Part shown: one piece after another, positions 37,548-46,074 of the stretch
Layout: every line of letters begins with the position of its first letter
Numbering within the stretch: position 1 is the stretch's first letter
Source: an uncultured Aquimarina sp.
GTDB taxonomy: Bacteria; Bacteroidota; Bacteroidia; Flavobacteriales; Flavobacteriaceae
Assembly (NCBI GenBank): GCA_947498455.1
Contig: CANMKK010000018.1
Location: 1 to 64,000 of the forward strand
Reading direction: 5' to 3'
Length of the DNA stretch: 64,000 bases
Program-made: the position numbers and the translations under genes
The notes under the pieces: model-generated
Told to the model about the DNA's origin: nothing
Seen by the model: only the letters and a program-made list of their open reading frames with translations
The model's database searches: none

Positions 37548-37564
37548 ATACCTGAAAAAATCTA

Positions 37565-37600
37565 AAAAGCTGAAAAAAAACTCTTTCAGCTTTTATTTTA
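37565..37600 (+). terminator. Terminator of the TM2 gene
   Basis: AAAAGCTGAAA (37565-37575) pairs with TTTCAGCTTTT (37584-37594), followed by TATTTTA, 18 nt past the stop. Confidence 0.75.
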
Positions 37601-37615
37601 ACAAATAACATCGTA

Positions 37616-37627
37616 ATATTGCAATAT
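37616..37627 (+). promoter_or_regulatory. Likely ArsR operator over the ars promoter
   Basis: The 12-bp palindrome ATATTGCAATAT lies 13 nt before the arsR start. TAATATTG within it is close to the TAnnTTTG -7 box. An ArsR dimer bound here would block transcription, giving arsenite-responsive self-control. Confidence 0.55.
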
Positions 37628-37640
37628 AAAAATATGGAGA

Positions 37641-37964
37641 ATGGGTATTACTAAAACACAAATATTTGATCAAGAACAAAATGAACTTGCTCAGTTATTC
37701 AAAATACTAGGGCATCCTGCCCGTATTGCGATTTTGCAATATATAAGTACTCAGGATTCCTGCATTTGCAATGATTTGGTCGAAGAGATAGGATTGGCAC
37801 AGGCAACCATTTCTCAACACCTTAAAGAACTTAAAAGCATTGGATTGTTGACCGGAGCGATTGAAGGAAAAAAAATGTGCTATTGTATCGATATAGATAG
37901 ATGGAATACATTACAAAAAAGCTTAAACTCATTCTTCAATAAAACCAAAAAGAACTGTTGTTAA
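37641..37964 (+). CDS. arsR: ArsR/SmtB-family arsenic-responsive repressor
   Basis: This 107-aa winged-helix protein has a DNA-recognition helix in GLAQATISQHLKELK and a Cys-x-Cys pair at SCICNDL in the helix where ArsR senses As(III). It has a further Cys near CYCID and a CC end. It heads a four-gene operon with a palindromic operator just upstream. The repressor is expected to release DNA on binding trivalent arsenic. Confidence 0.9.
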   Translation: MGITKTQIFDQEQNELAQLFKILGHPARIAILQYISTQDSCICNDLVEEIGLAQATISQHLKELKSIGLLTGAIEGKKMCYCIDIDRWNTLQKSLNSFFNKTKKNCC

Positions 37965-37983
37965 ATTTTAAAAAAATAATATC

Positions 37984-38469
37984 ATGAATACATCCGATTT
38001 TATCACATTGCTCGCTGAGCATCAAGGGAAATCCCTATTATTTGAATACGCTCCCGGAATGCTTGTAGGTACTAATTATCACATTACCGAAGTAAAGCAT
38101 ACCTCTATAGACTCTGTAGATTGCGGTGCTGGAGTAGATTCCTGGAAAGAGACTATCATACAATTATGGGAAAGCCCTATTGAATTAGGAAAGTCAAATT
38201 ACATGAGCGCTTATAAAGCCCTAGGAATTCTTAAAAAAGTAGGACAAATGAAAGCCTATGAAATGGATGCTCCTGTAAAAATTGAGTATGGCAACGCCAT
38301 GTTTCATACAACTCAATTACACATCTCCGATTTTGATGTTAGAGAAGGTCAACTAATTATAAAACTTTCTGTTCCATCAACAGATTGCAAAGCAAAAGAA
38401 GCCTGTGGTATCCCTGAGACTGCAACCACTGAAACAAATTCTTGTGCCCCTGAAAGTGGATGTTGCTAA
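37984..38469 (+). CDS. DUF6428-family protein of the ars operon
   Basis: This 161-aa protein matches the family that often follows arsR in Bacteroidota (NYHITEVKHTSIDSVDCGAG near residue 40, WKETIIQLW after it). The C-terminal 30 residues carry five Cys (DCKAKEACG, SCAPESGCC), a likely thiolate site for As(III). This suggests arsenite binding or delivery. The activity has not been established to my knowledge. It lies 19 nt after arsR. Confidence 0.75.
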   Translation: MNTSDFITLLAEHQGKSLLFEYAPGMLVGTNYHITEVKHTSIDSVDCGAGVDSWKETIIQLWESPIELGKSNYMSAYKALGILKKVGQMKAYEMDAPVKIEYGNAMFHTTQLHISDFDVREGQLIIKLSVPSTDCKAKEACGIPETATTETNSCAPESGCC

Positions 38470-38551
38470 TTTTATAAACAGGTCGCAACTACTAAGCCTT
38501 TAGATTTTTATGCACTTGTACGAAATCGTATTGCTCCAAAAAAAGCTTAAA

Positions 38552-39049
38552 ATGCAAAACAAGGTACAGATACAAAATTTCGATCAAAATGATTGGATTT
38601 CCATTTCCAAAATTTATAAAGAAGGCATCAATACCGGTATTGCCACATTCGAAACGGAAATACCTGATTGGAATCAATGGGATCATTCTCATATTTCTTC
38701 TTGTAGGCTCAAAGCAGTGCGTAACACTAAAATCGTGGGATGGGCTGCTTTATCACCAACCTCAAAAAGAAAAGTATATACTGGAGTTGCAGAAGTTAGC
38801 ATTTATATAACATCAAAACGTAGAAATATTGGGGTTGGAAAATTACTTTTGGAAAAACTAATATTCGAAAGCGAAAAAGGAGGGTTCTGGACTTTGCAAG
38901 CAAGTATTTTTACAAAAAATAAAGCAAGCATTGGATTACACAAATCTTTAGGTTTTCGAGAGATTGGTTACAGAGAAAAAATTGGGAAATTACACGATAT
39001 CTGGCATGATAATGTCATTTTAGAACGAAGAAGCAAAAATATACTATAA
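38552..39049 (+). CDS. GNAT N-acetyltransferase, ArsN / phosphinothricin acetyltransferase-like
   Basis: This 165-aa protein starts from ATG 38552 (MQNKVQIQNFDQNDW). The frame extends 14 codons further upstream but without family similarity. It has the PAT/ArsN features NTGIATFETEIP, acetyl-CoA loop region RRNIGVGKLLLEKL, and GLHKSLGFREIGYRE. Members of this group acetylate phosphinothricin or its arsenic analogue arsinothricin, and its place in an ars operon favours the latter. Substrate is inferred from context. Confidence 0.82.
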   Translation: MQNKVQIQNFDQNDWISISKIYKEGINTGIATFETEIPDWNQWDHSHISSCRLKAVRNTKIVGWAALSPTSKRKVYTGVAEVSIYITSKRRNIGVGKLLLEKLIFESEKGGFWTLQASIFTKNKASIGLHKSLGFREIGYREKIGKLHDIWHDNVILERRSKNIL

Positions 39050-39066
39050 CCACAAAACACTTAAGA

Positions 39067-39492
39067 ATGAATATTTTAGTACTCTGCACAGGAAACTCAT
39101 GCAGAAGCCAAATAGCAGAAGGATACCTTAAACACTTCGCAAAAGATACAGCGACTATATATAGTGCTGGTGTTGAAACTCATGGAGTGAATCCAAGAGC
39201 TATTGCAATTATGAAAGAAGATGGGATTGACATTTCTAAACATACTTCTAACAATCTGGACGAATATCTGGATATAAAATTCGATCATATCCTTACCGTT
39301 TGTGATAATGCAAAAGAGAGATGTCCTTTTTTCCCAGGAAAAGCAGAACGATTACACTATAACTTCTTCGATCCATCAAAAATAGATGGTACAGAAGAAG
39401 AAATTCATGCAGCTTTTGAAAAAACCAGAAACGAAATCAAAGCGTATTGTAAGGATTTTGTAGAAACTAAAATACTTAGACCAATTTCATAA
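39067..39492 (+). CDS. arsC: Arsenate reductase, thioredoxin-coupled (low-MW phosphatase fold)
   Basis: This 141-aa protein has the phosphatase loop CTGNSCRS at 7-14 and the redox Cys set Cys12, Cys79 (TVCDN) and Cys86 (ERCPFFPG), as in the thioredoxin-dependent ArsC of Gram-positive type. It reduces arsenate to arsenite through a Cys relay. It is the last gene of the operon. An arsenite exporter (ArsB or Acr3) would be expected next but is not present. Instead, terminator DNA carrying element A follows. Confidence 0.93.
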   Translation: MNILVLCTGNSCRSQIAEGYLKHFAKDTATIYSAGVETHGVNPRAIAIMKEDGIDISKHTSNNLDEYLDIKFDHILTVCDNAKERCPFFPGKAERLHYNFFDPSKIDGTEEEIHAAFEKTRNEIKAYCKDFVETKILRPIS

Positions 39493-39497
39493 AACAG

Positions 39498-39703
39498 AAA
39501 AGAAGTCAAGTTTTATACCATTTGTCATTTGAATTTACCGTAATAAAATGTTCTTTTTTGTGCCTCAATTTCAGAATAAAAATAAACCGTAGCCCCAGCT
39601 ATGCTTAATTTTTCTTCTTCATTGAAACAAAAAAATCTTTATTTTCTTTTCCAGTAAATTCAAACAACAACTGGTATTATATACGAACCTGACTTCTTTT
39701 TTT
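39498..39703. terminator. arsC/olsF terminator split by an inserted element
   Basis: The arms AAAAGAAGTCAAGTT (39498-39512) and AACCTGACTTCTTTT (39686-39700) form a 15-bp stem with one mismatch that becomes G-U on the - strand, followed by further T residues. Together they make a bidirectional terminator between convergent genes, but 163 bp of element A now occupies the loop. Confidence 0.65.
39515..39677 (+). repeat. Element A, full copy with terminal inverted repeats (MITE-like)
   Basis: About 163 bp. The left end ATACCATTTGTCATTTGAAT with TTTAC, and the right end (reverse strand) ATACCAGTTGTTGTTTGAAT with TTTAC, are imperfect inverted repeats of about 25 bp. TATA lies at both borders, a possible target duplication. 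There is no coding frame. A near-identical but truncated copy is at 20562 and a fragment at 62248. Confidence 0.75.
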
Positions 39704-39756
39704 ACAAAATTTTATTTATGTTTTATTCTAAAAAAAGTAAAGCATACTACCTTCCT

Positions 39757-41565
39757 TTACTTATCTCCATTTTTAAAATACTTCTGCTCTAGTTCCACCT
39801 GATACTCTTCCATAACAGGTTTTACAGTACTATCCGGAAGATCAGCAATACGGATATACATCAAACCATCTACAGCATTATTAAATAATGGATCTACATT
39901 AAAAGCAACAACCTTAGCATTTTGCTTTATATATTTTTTTATTAGAACAGGAATACGCAAACTTCCCGGTTCTATCTCATCAATAATTTTATCAAACTTA
40001 TTTAAATCACTTCTACTTTCATCAAATACAAAATCCTTATCAGCATCTTTAAGCTTTACCTTAAATTCCTTTTTTGGTCTTACATACTGAGCAACATATG
40101 GATCATAGTAATGAGATTTCATAAATTCTATCATCAGTGATTTAGAAAAATTACTAAACTTATTACTAATACTAACACCTCCTATCAAGTATTTATGCTT
40201 CGGAAAACGTAGTGTACAGTGTACAATTCCTTTCCACAATAAGAATAAAGGCATAGGACGTTGTTGATACTCTTTAATGATAAAAGCTCTTCCCATTTCG
40301 ATAGATTCATTCATCATTCGATGTAATTCTGGCTCGAATCGAAATAAATCCTGCAAATAAAACCCATTAATACCGTATCTCGAATAAATTTCCTCACCCA
40401 TCCCCATACGGTAAGCTCCGGCAATTTTCTTTGCTTTACTATCCCATAAAAACATATGATGATAATATTCATCAAAAGGATCTAAATCAATTGATTGATT
40501 GGTCCCTTCGCCTATTTCTCTAAAAGTAATCTCCCTTAATCTACCAATTTCATGCAGTACATTAGGAATACATTCTTTCTTAGCAAGAAACACTTCATAA
40601 TTTTTACTAGCCAGTAAACGTTTATCATGTACCCTACAATATTCCAATTCTAATTCGATAGCATTAATATTCACCTCACCAGCGATTTGTTTTGGAGATT
40701 TAGGAATTTTTAAATTGTGTGGTATAGATTCTCTAAGGGTTTTTTTCTCATACGGATTTGCCAACATATACGTTTTCTTACGTAAAAAATTGGTAAAATC
40801 TTCCAAATTAGTATACTCCTCCTGATCTTTTACTGAGACTGGATTACCTATTCTTACCTTTATAATACGATTTTCCTGAGAAAATAATTCGCTAGGAAGT
40901 TTGGCCGTTCTTAATGTTCCACTCAGTGAAGCCAATCGATAAAAAAGCCTACTATTTCTAGCATGAAAATACACAGGTATTACTGGTACTTTTGCTTTCT
41001 TAACTAACCTCATAGCCCCGGGTTCCCAAGGTCTATCTACATACTGCTTGCCATCTTTTACTGTAGAAACTTCTCCTGCCGGAAATATCCCCAAGGGTTT
41101 ACCTTCCTTTAAATGTAAAATAGAGTCCTTAATTCCTTTGAGACTTGAACTAGCCTCTTTCCTATTTTCAAAAGGATTAACAGGCATTATATAAGATTTC
41201 AGCGGCACGAAATTATGCAATAAGAAATTAGCAATGATTTTATAATCACAACGATGCCCTAGCATTAACTTTAACAACAAAATACCATCCAATCCACCCA
41301 ACGGATGATTAGACAAAGTGATAAAAGCACCATCCTTAGGTAATCTTTTAAGGTCTTCTGGCGGAATTTCGAAAGTCACTCCATACAAATTCAGTACTGC
41401 ATTTAGAAAATCTAGTCCTTCTAAATGACTAATACTGTCATATTGCCTATTGACTTTAGATAATCTTGTCACTTTTAAAATTATCCAACCAACAAAAGTG
41501 CCAATAAAACCCAGTTTATCCAATTTAAGCCCTTTGGCTATATCTTTTGAGGTAATTACCGCCAT
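39757..41565 (-). CDS. olsF: Bifunctional acyltransferase (PlsC-like plus GNAT), OlsF-like ornithine/amino-acid lipid synthase
   Basis: This 602-aa protein has an N-terminal lysophospholipid-type acyltransferase domain (about 50-290) containing NHPLGGLDG (His87, Asp93) and GIFPAGEVS. A C-terminal OlsB/haemolysin-type N-acyltransferase domain (about 310-560) contains REITFREIGEGTNQSID and AGAYRMG. This is the arrangement of OlsF, which makes ornithine lipids from ornithine, acyl-ACP and a second acyl chain. OlsF-type fusions are known in Flavobacterium and Serratia. Which amino acid is the head group here cannot be told from sequence. It lies 53 nt downstream of the aspartate kinase gene on the same strand. 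Confidence 0.82.
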   Translation of the reverse strand: MAVITSKDIAKGLKLDKLGFIGTFVGWIILKVTRLSKVNRQYDSISHLEGLDFLNAVLNLYGVTFEIPPEDLKRLPKDGAFITLSNHPLGGLDGILLLKLMLGHRCDYKIIANFLLHNFVPLKSYIMPVNPFENRKEASSSLKGIKDSILHLKEGKPLGIFPAGEVSTVKDGKQYVDRPWEPGAMRLVKKAKVPVIPVYFHARNSRLFYRLASLSGTLRTAKLPSELFSQENRIIKVRIGNPVSVKDQEEYTNLEDFTNFLRKKTYMLANPYEKKTLRESIPHNLKIPKSPKQIAGEVNINAIELELEYCRVHDKRLLASKNYEVFLAKKECIPNVLHEIGRLREITFREIGEGTNQSIDLDPFDEYYHHMFLWDSKAKKIAGAYRMGMGEEIYSRYGINGFYLQDLFRFEPELHRMMNESIEMGRAFIIKEYQQRPMPLFLLWKGIVHCTLRFPKHKYLIGGVSISNKFSNFSKSLMIEFMKSHYYDPYVAQYVRPKKEFKVKLKDADKDFVFDESRSDLNKFDKIIDEIEPGSLRIPVLIKKYIKQNAKVVAFNVDPLFNNAVDGLMYIRIADLPDSTVKPVMEEYQVELEQKYFKNGDK

Positions 41566-41618
41566 TAAATACGTTTTGTGCTAACTACAAATATAGCAAA
41601 ATCATCGAATAACACGAC

Positions 41619-42872
41619 TTATTGTTTTACAACCATCTGATAGGTTTCCTTTGTACTCTGCTTAAGCAAGATATCCTTATCTTCTTCCAAAAAGCGTATC
41701 GCTTCATTAGTGAAATGTCGTATCGTAAATAAGGATACACCCTTTTCAAAGGCAACATCAAACTTAGATTTTAAGTGAGATACTAGTTTTTCGAAGTTAT
41801 TGAACTTATCATCCAAACATACCGAAAAGCTAATCGCCGAATTCTGAATTAAGTCTACTTTCAGATGATATTGATGAAAAAGACGAAAAATTTCACTAAT
41901 ATTATCCTCTACAATAAACGAAAAGTCTAAGGAAGAAAGAGACAACAATATTTGATCTTCTTTTACAATATAGCAGGGAACATGTGGATCTAACGGCTGT
42001 CCCTTCTTTACAGATGTCCCCTCATTAGTAGGGTTCAGAAATGATTTAACATATAACGGAATCTCCTTACGCTGTAATGGTTGTAATGTTTTAGGGTGAA
42101 TAACAGAAGCTCCATAAAAAGCAAGCTCTATGGCTTCTTCATAGGAAATATGCGATAATAACTGTGTCTTATCAAAAACTCTTGGGTCTGCATTAAGAAC
42201 TCCGGGCACATCTTTCCAAATACTTACACTATCAGCATTTAAACAATATGCAAAAATTCCCGCCGTATAATCACTCCCCTCTCTTCCCAAAGTAGTTGTA
42301 AAATTGTTAGCGTTTGACCCTATAAAGCCTTGTGTTATACTCAATTTATCTTTACTAACTTCTTCTGAAATATACTGTTTTGTCAACTCCCAATTAACCA
42401 TCGAATCTCGATATGAATCATCCGTTTTTATAAGGTTCCTAGCATCTAGCCAAATGTTATCTAAGCCCTGATCTTTTAAAAAAGCACTAACAATTCTTGT
42501 AGAAATTAACTCTCCATAACTAACTATTTGATCATATATATAATCATAATTAGTTGATTTGTTCCTTTGTAGAGTTGTTTCTAAATCTATAATCAAATCA
42601 TTTACTTTAGAGAAAATAGGATGTTGGTCTGAGGTAAAAAGATCTTCTAAAACTTCAAAATGATACTTCTTTATTCCTTGAATTGATTTTTTAAGCTCAT
42701 CATTATTTGATAAGTAATATTCTACAACTTTTTCCAGAGCATTCGTCATCTTACCCATAGCCGATACAACCACAACCATGTTTGATGTTCCGGTTTCTTT
42801 CAAAACTTTAATCACATTTTTTACACCTTCGGCATTCTTAACAGAGGCTCCTCCAAACTTAAAAACTTTCAT
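41619..42872 (-). CDS. Aspartate kinase
   Basis: This 417-aa enzyme phosphorylates aspartate at the head of the lysine, threonine and methionine pathways. The kinase domain starts KFGGASVKNAEGV (the usual KFGGTSV with Ala for Thr) and has FIGSNANNFTTTLGREGSDY and WKDVPGVLNADPR. The C-terminal quarter (about 300-417) holds ACT-like regulatory domains. It is monofunctional, with no homoserine dehydrogenase part. It lies between olsF and a GNAT gene (20-nt gap), all on the - strand, probably one transcript. Confidence 0.92.
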   Translation of the reverse strand: MKVFKFGGASVKNAEGVKNVIKVLKETGTSNMVVVVSAMGKMTNALEKVVEYYLSNNDELKKSIQGIKKYHFEVLEDLFTSDQHPIFSKVNDLIIDLETTLQRNKSTNYDYIYDQIVSYGELISTRIVSAFLKDQGLDNIWLDARNLIKTDDSYRDSMVNWELTKQYISEEVSKDKLSITQGFIGSNANNFTTTLGREGSDYTAGIFAYCLNADSVSIWKDVPGVLNADPRVFDKTQLLSHISYEEAIELAFYGASVIHPKTLQPLQRKEIPLYVKSFLNPTNEGTSVKKGQPLDPHVPCYIVKEDQILLSLSSLDFSFIVEDNISEIFRLFHQYHLKVDLIQNSAISFSVCLDDKFNNFEKLVSHLKSKFDVAFEKGVSLFTIRHFTNEAIRFLEEDKDILLKQSTKETYQMVVKQ

Positions 42873-42892
42873 TCTCCAGATTAATTAAGCAA

Positions 42893-43375
42893 CTAATTAT
42901 TTGATATAAATATATTCATACCTTCCTCATCCATTTGCACCACTTGCCATCCTTCGAGTATTTTAGCTCCGGTTTTAATATAAAAATCAACCGCGTTTGT
43001 ATTCCAATCCAGCACATTCCATTCTACCCGCTTTACATTTTCTTCTTTTGCATATTGCATGACTTTTGTATACAAAGCTTTTCCTAAACCTGTTCCTCTC
43101 ATTGCTTCCTTAACAATAAGATCCTCTAAATGAATTGTTCTTCCTTTCCACGTTGAGAATCGATAATAAACCAGTGCTATTCCTCCTATCCCTTTTTCAG
43201 TTTCGGCTACAAAACATGTAAACAATGGACGCTCACCGAATCCCTCTCTGATAAGGTCTTCTTCAGTTATTTCTACAATATCTTCGGGTTCTTTTTCGAA
43301 AACAGCCAATTCTTTGATAAGATCAAGAACTTGCCCCATATCTTCTGCTTTGGCATTTCTTATTCTATAGTACAT
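42893..43375 (-). CDS. GNAT-family N-acetyltransferase
   Basis: A 160-aa product from ATG 43375 (MYYRIRNAKAEDMGQ). The frame runs 14 codons further up but without family similarity. Acetyl-CoA binding is seen in VKEAMRGTGLGKALYTKVM, followed by WNVLDWNTNAVDFYIKTGAK. It resembles the diamine acetyltransferase (SAT-like) subgroup through IHLEDLIVKEAMRG, but the substrate is not certain. It is divergent from fbp, and first in the transcript with aspartate kinase. Confidence 0.85.
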   Translation of the reverse strand: MYYRIRNAKAEDMGQVLDLIKELAVFEKEPEDIVEITEEDLIREGFGERPLFTCFVAETEKGIGGIALVYYRFSTWKGRTIHLEDLIVKEAMRGTGLGKALYTKVMQYAKEENVKRVEWNVLDWNTNAVDFYIKTGAKILEGWQVVQMDEEGMNIFISNN

Positions 43376-43519
43376 GAATTCAAATTTTATCAAATCTAAA
43401 AAATATACAACATACACCGTGGTTTTTTAATATTATATTTCCACATGTAGTCTTTTAACAATTCCAATATAAGTTTAACATTTTAGTTTACGAAAACGTT
43501 ATAGTTCTTTAAAAAATAA

Positions 43520-43527
43520 TACTTTTG
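43520..43527 (+). promoter_or_regulatory. -7 box of fbp
   Basis: TACTTTTG matches TAnnTTTG, 22 nt before the fbp ATG, in the divergent region between fbp and the GNAT gene. The -33 element is not clear. Confidence 0.5.
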
Positions 43528-43549
43528 CACAAAAACAAATTCACCATTA

Positions 43550-44554
43550 ATGACACGACAAAACCAAACCTTAGGAGAATTTATTATTGAGAATCAAAAT
43601 GACTTCCCATATGCTAGCGGCGAACTTTCCCGCTTGATCAATTCTATACGTTTAGCCGCAAAAATGGTGAATCATGAGGTAAACAAGGCCGGTTTAGTTG
43701 ATATTACCGGCGCAGCAGGTGAAACAAACATACAAGGAGAAGATCAACAAAAGTTAGATGTATTAGCCAATGAAACATTTATAAATACATTAACCAATAG
43801 AGAAATTGTATGTGGAATTGCCTCTGAAGAAAATGATGATTTCATTACTATAAAAGGTCAGAAAAACGATCATAGAAACAATTATGTAGTACTTATGGAT
43901 CCATTGGATGGTAGTTCTAACATTGATGTTAATGTTTCTGTTGGCACTATATTTTCTATCTATAGAAGGATAACTCCCACGGGCACTCCTGTTACTATAG
44001 ATGATTTTTTACAACCTGGCAACTTACAAGTAGCTGCAGGTTACATTATATATGGAACCTCTACTATGTTAGTATATACAACTGGTCATGGAGTTAATGG
44101 TTTTACACTCAACCCAGCGCTGGGAACTTATTATTTATCACACCCTAATATGAGATTTCCTGAGGATGGTAATATTTATTCCGTAAATGAAGGGAATTAT
44201 ATTCATTTTCCTCAAGGGATTAAGGATTATATTAAATATTGCCAGGAAGAAAAAGAAGATCGCCCATATACCTCGAGATATATAGGTTCATTAGTAAGTG
44301 ATATTCATCGTAATATGATAAAAGGAGGAGTATATATGTATCCAAATACTTCTAAATCTCCAAATGGCAAACTTCGTTTGCTTTATGAATGTAATCCTAT
44401 GGCATTTATTGCAGAACAAGCAGGAGGATTAGCTAGTGATGGTTATAAACGAATTATGGATATTAAACCAACTGAGTTGCACCAAAGAACACCTTTTATC
44501 TGCGGAAGCAAGAATATGGTAAAAAAGGTAGAATCATTTATGGAACCTAAGTAA
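43550..44554 (+). CDS. fbp: Fructose-1,6-bisphosphatase, class I
   Basis: This 334-aa gluconeogenic enzyme hydrolyses fructose 1,6-bisphosphate to fructose 6-phosphate. Metal and phosphate sites are visible in [20 protein letters not shown] and in IASEEND (the Glu/Glu pair). The substrate loop [11 protein letters not shown] and the [13 protein letters not shown] segment are also present. Length and order are normal for FBPase I. It has its own promoter and is followed by a 324-nt gap before the GTPase operon. Confidence 0.96.
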   Translation: MTRQNQTLGEFIIENQNDFPYASGELSRLINSIRLAAKMVNHEVNKAGLVDITGAAGETNIQGEDQQKLDVLANETFINTLTNREIVCGIASEENDDFITIKGQKNDHRNNYVVLMDPLDGSSNIDVNVSVGTIFSIYRRITPTGTPVTIDDFLQPGNLQVAAGYIIYGTSTMLVYTTGHGVNGFTLNPALGTYYLSHPNMRFPEDGNIYSVNEGNYIHFPQGIKDYIKYCQEEKEDRPYTSRYIGSLVSDIHRNMIKGGVYMYPNTSKSPNGKLRLLYECNPMAFIAEQAGGLASDGYKRIMDIKPTELHQRTPFICGSKNMVKKVESFMEPK

Positions 44555-44812
44555 TGGGAATAGTTGTTTTTTAATTGTAAAACCTCTCCTAAAACATGAT
44601 TAAATAACTGATATTGTATCTATAGTAATTTTACAACTAAAAAAACAACAACAATTATAGAGTGATTAATTTTAATTTTTAGTATCCTTGTAATATAGAT
44701 TACGGATTGTCACTAAAAATTCCTCCCTACGGTTTCAATGGCATACTCTTTGTATTCCGTACTATATATTCTAAATTTAAAAGTTAAAAGTATTACTTTT
44801 TAAATTAGATAT
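44555..44812. other. Intergenic region upstream of the GTPase operon
   Basis: AT-rich DNA, with no gene and no clear terminator for fbp. The operon promoter lies at its right end (44813-44820). Confidence 0.4.
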
Positions 44813-44820
44813 TACTTTTG
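44813..44820 (+). promoter_or_regulatory. -7 box of the GTPase/kinase operon
   Basis: TACTTTTG matches TAnnTTTG, 58 nt upstream of the first ATG (44879). A 10-bp stretch ATATTACTTT-like sequence also occurs just upstream (TATTACTTTT near 44791). Confidence 0.45.
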
Positions 44821-44878
44821 ATGTTTTTATGTTAAATTTACAAGAAGTACGTAACCAATTTTTAATAAACTAACCAAG

Positions 44879-45232
44879 ATGGCCAAAGAAAAACAAGCTA
44901 TTGAAGAGCAAGTAGTACATGACCCTTCTTCAAAAATAGAAGCAATAAAAAACCTGATCTTTGGAGAAAATATTGCTGCATATAATTCTGAATTTGAGAG
45001 TGTAAAAAGAGATATAGCTTCTAAGAAAAAAGAGTTAGAAGACTTTATTGATGACACTCGTAAGGAATTAAATCAAGCAATTGATAATCTTAGTACAGAT
45101 ATTAATATCCGCATTACGGAATTGGAAGATACGCTCTCAGAAAAAACTGAGACTTTAGAAACCAAGAAAGTAGACAAGAAAACATTAGGAGATCTCCTAA
45201 TTACATTGGGCGAAAAAATTAGTCAGAAGTAA
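44879..45232 (+). CDS. Coiled-coil protein, first gene of the GTPase operon
   Basis: This 117-aa soluble protein is almost entirely helical and charged. Heptad-like runs from about 45 to 100 (VKRDIASKKKELEDFIDDTR and ITELEDTLSEKTETLE) predict a coiled coil. It ends LGDLLITLGEKISQK. It has no known catalytic domain. The next gene's N-terminus has a similar charged helical character, so the two may form a mixed coiled coil. It is separated from that gene by 17 nt. Confidence 0.75.
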   Translation: MAKEKQAIEEQVVHDPSSKIEAIKNLIFGENIAAYNSEFESVKRDIASKKKELEDFIDDTRKELNQAIDNLSTDINIRITELEDTLSEKTETLETKKVDKKTLGDLLITLGEKISQK

Positions 45233-45249
45233 TCCAATCTATCCAAAAA

Positions 45250-46074
45250 ATGGAAGAACAGGATAAACTTCAGATTCTTAAAGAACTTCTTCTTACAGAA
45301 GAAAGGGAGTATGCTGATTCCATTTCTAAAAAAGTTGATGAGTTACGTAAAACTATTGACCAAAAACAAAAACTCTCTCATAAAGTTGATCCCATCATCA
45401 ATGATCGATTAGAAGAGTTTATTGATGAAATACCTAAAACATTAGGGCCTACCATTACCGCAACATTAAAAGAAGAAATTAAAAACTCACAAGATGCAGT
45501 AGTAGAAGCATTATTTCCGATTATCGGAAAAATGATCAAAAAATATATTGCTCATGAGATGAAACTTCTGAGTGAGAATATTAGCAAAAAAACCAAAAAA
45601 GCATTCTCGTTTAAAAATTGGTTTAGAAATACTAGAGCACGAGCACAAGGTATTAGTGATGGCGATTTAGCAATTGCAGAATATGCAAAACCCAGATTAA
45701 TGCAAATGTTTGTAATCGAAAAGGATTCTGGGATACTCATTGCTGATTATAGTCCGCTATCCGATGGTACAATAGATAAAGAAATGATAGCAGGTATGTT
45801 AACCGCTATAAAGAGTTTTGTAGAAGATGCATTTCAAGGTGGAGATCAAAGTTTGGAAATGATAGAATATGAACTATATACTATTCATATCCAAAATTTC
45901 TATTCCTATTATATAGCTGCTGTCATTTCCGGGGCATATAACATGATGTTTAAAGAAGTGCTAGAAGATCAAATTATTGAGTTTGCTAAAAACCATATCT
46001 CCAGGAGAGACTTGGAAAACAGTGAGCTTTTTACTAAAAAACTAAAAAAACATTTTGAAGATGAAATTGTCTAA
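45250..46074 (+). CDS. Coiled-coil protein with longin/roadblock-like domain, putative GTPase partner
   Basis: In this 274-aa protein residues 1-110 are helical. A short basic segment (AFSFKNWFRNTRARAQG) follows, and then residues 150-255 look like a profilin/longin-type fold: MFVIEKDSGILIADYS, MIAGMLTAIKSFVEDAF, MIEYELYTIHIQNFYSYY, AAVISGAYN and a final helix. Small GTPases of the MglA and Rag/Arf classes are commonly regulated by such domains. The 3' end overlaps the GTPase gene by 14 nt, which supports a physical complex. The fold call rests on pattern, not on a search. Confidence 0.65.
   Translation: MEEQDKLQILKELLLTEEREYADSISKKVDELRKTIDQKQKLSHKVDPIINDRLEEFIDEIPKTLGPTITATLKEEIKNSQDAVVEALFPIIGKMIKKYIAHEMKLLSENISKKTKKAFSFKNWFRNTRARAQGISDGDLAIAEYAKPRLMQMFVIEKDSGILIADYSPLSDGTIDKEMIAGMLTAIKSFVEDAFQGGDQSLEMIEYELYTIHIQNFYSYYIAAVISGAYNMMFKEVLEDQIIEFAKNHISRRDLENSELFTKKLKKHFEDEIV

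Noticed and set aside
43376..43417. Longer N-terminus for the GNAT protein before ATG 43375
   Set aside because: The extra 14 residues are hydrophobic and not part of the family. The same reasoning was used to shorten the genes at 38552, 48557, 54828, 56133 and 10073.
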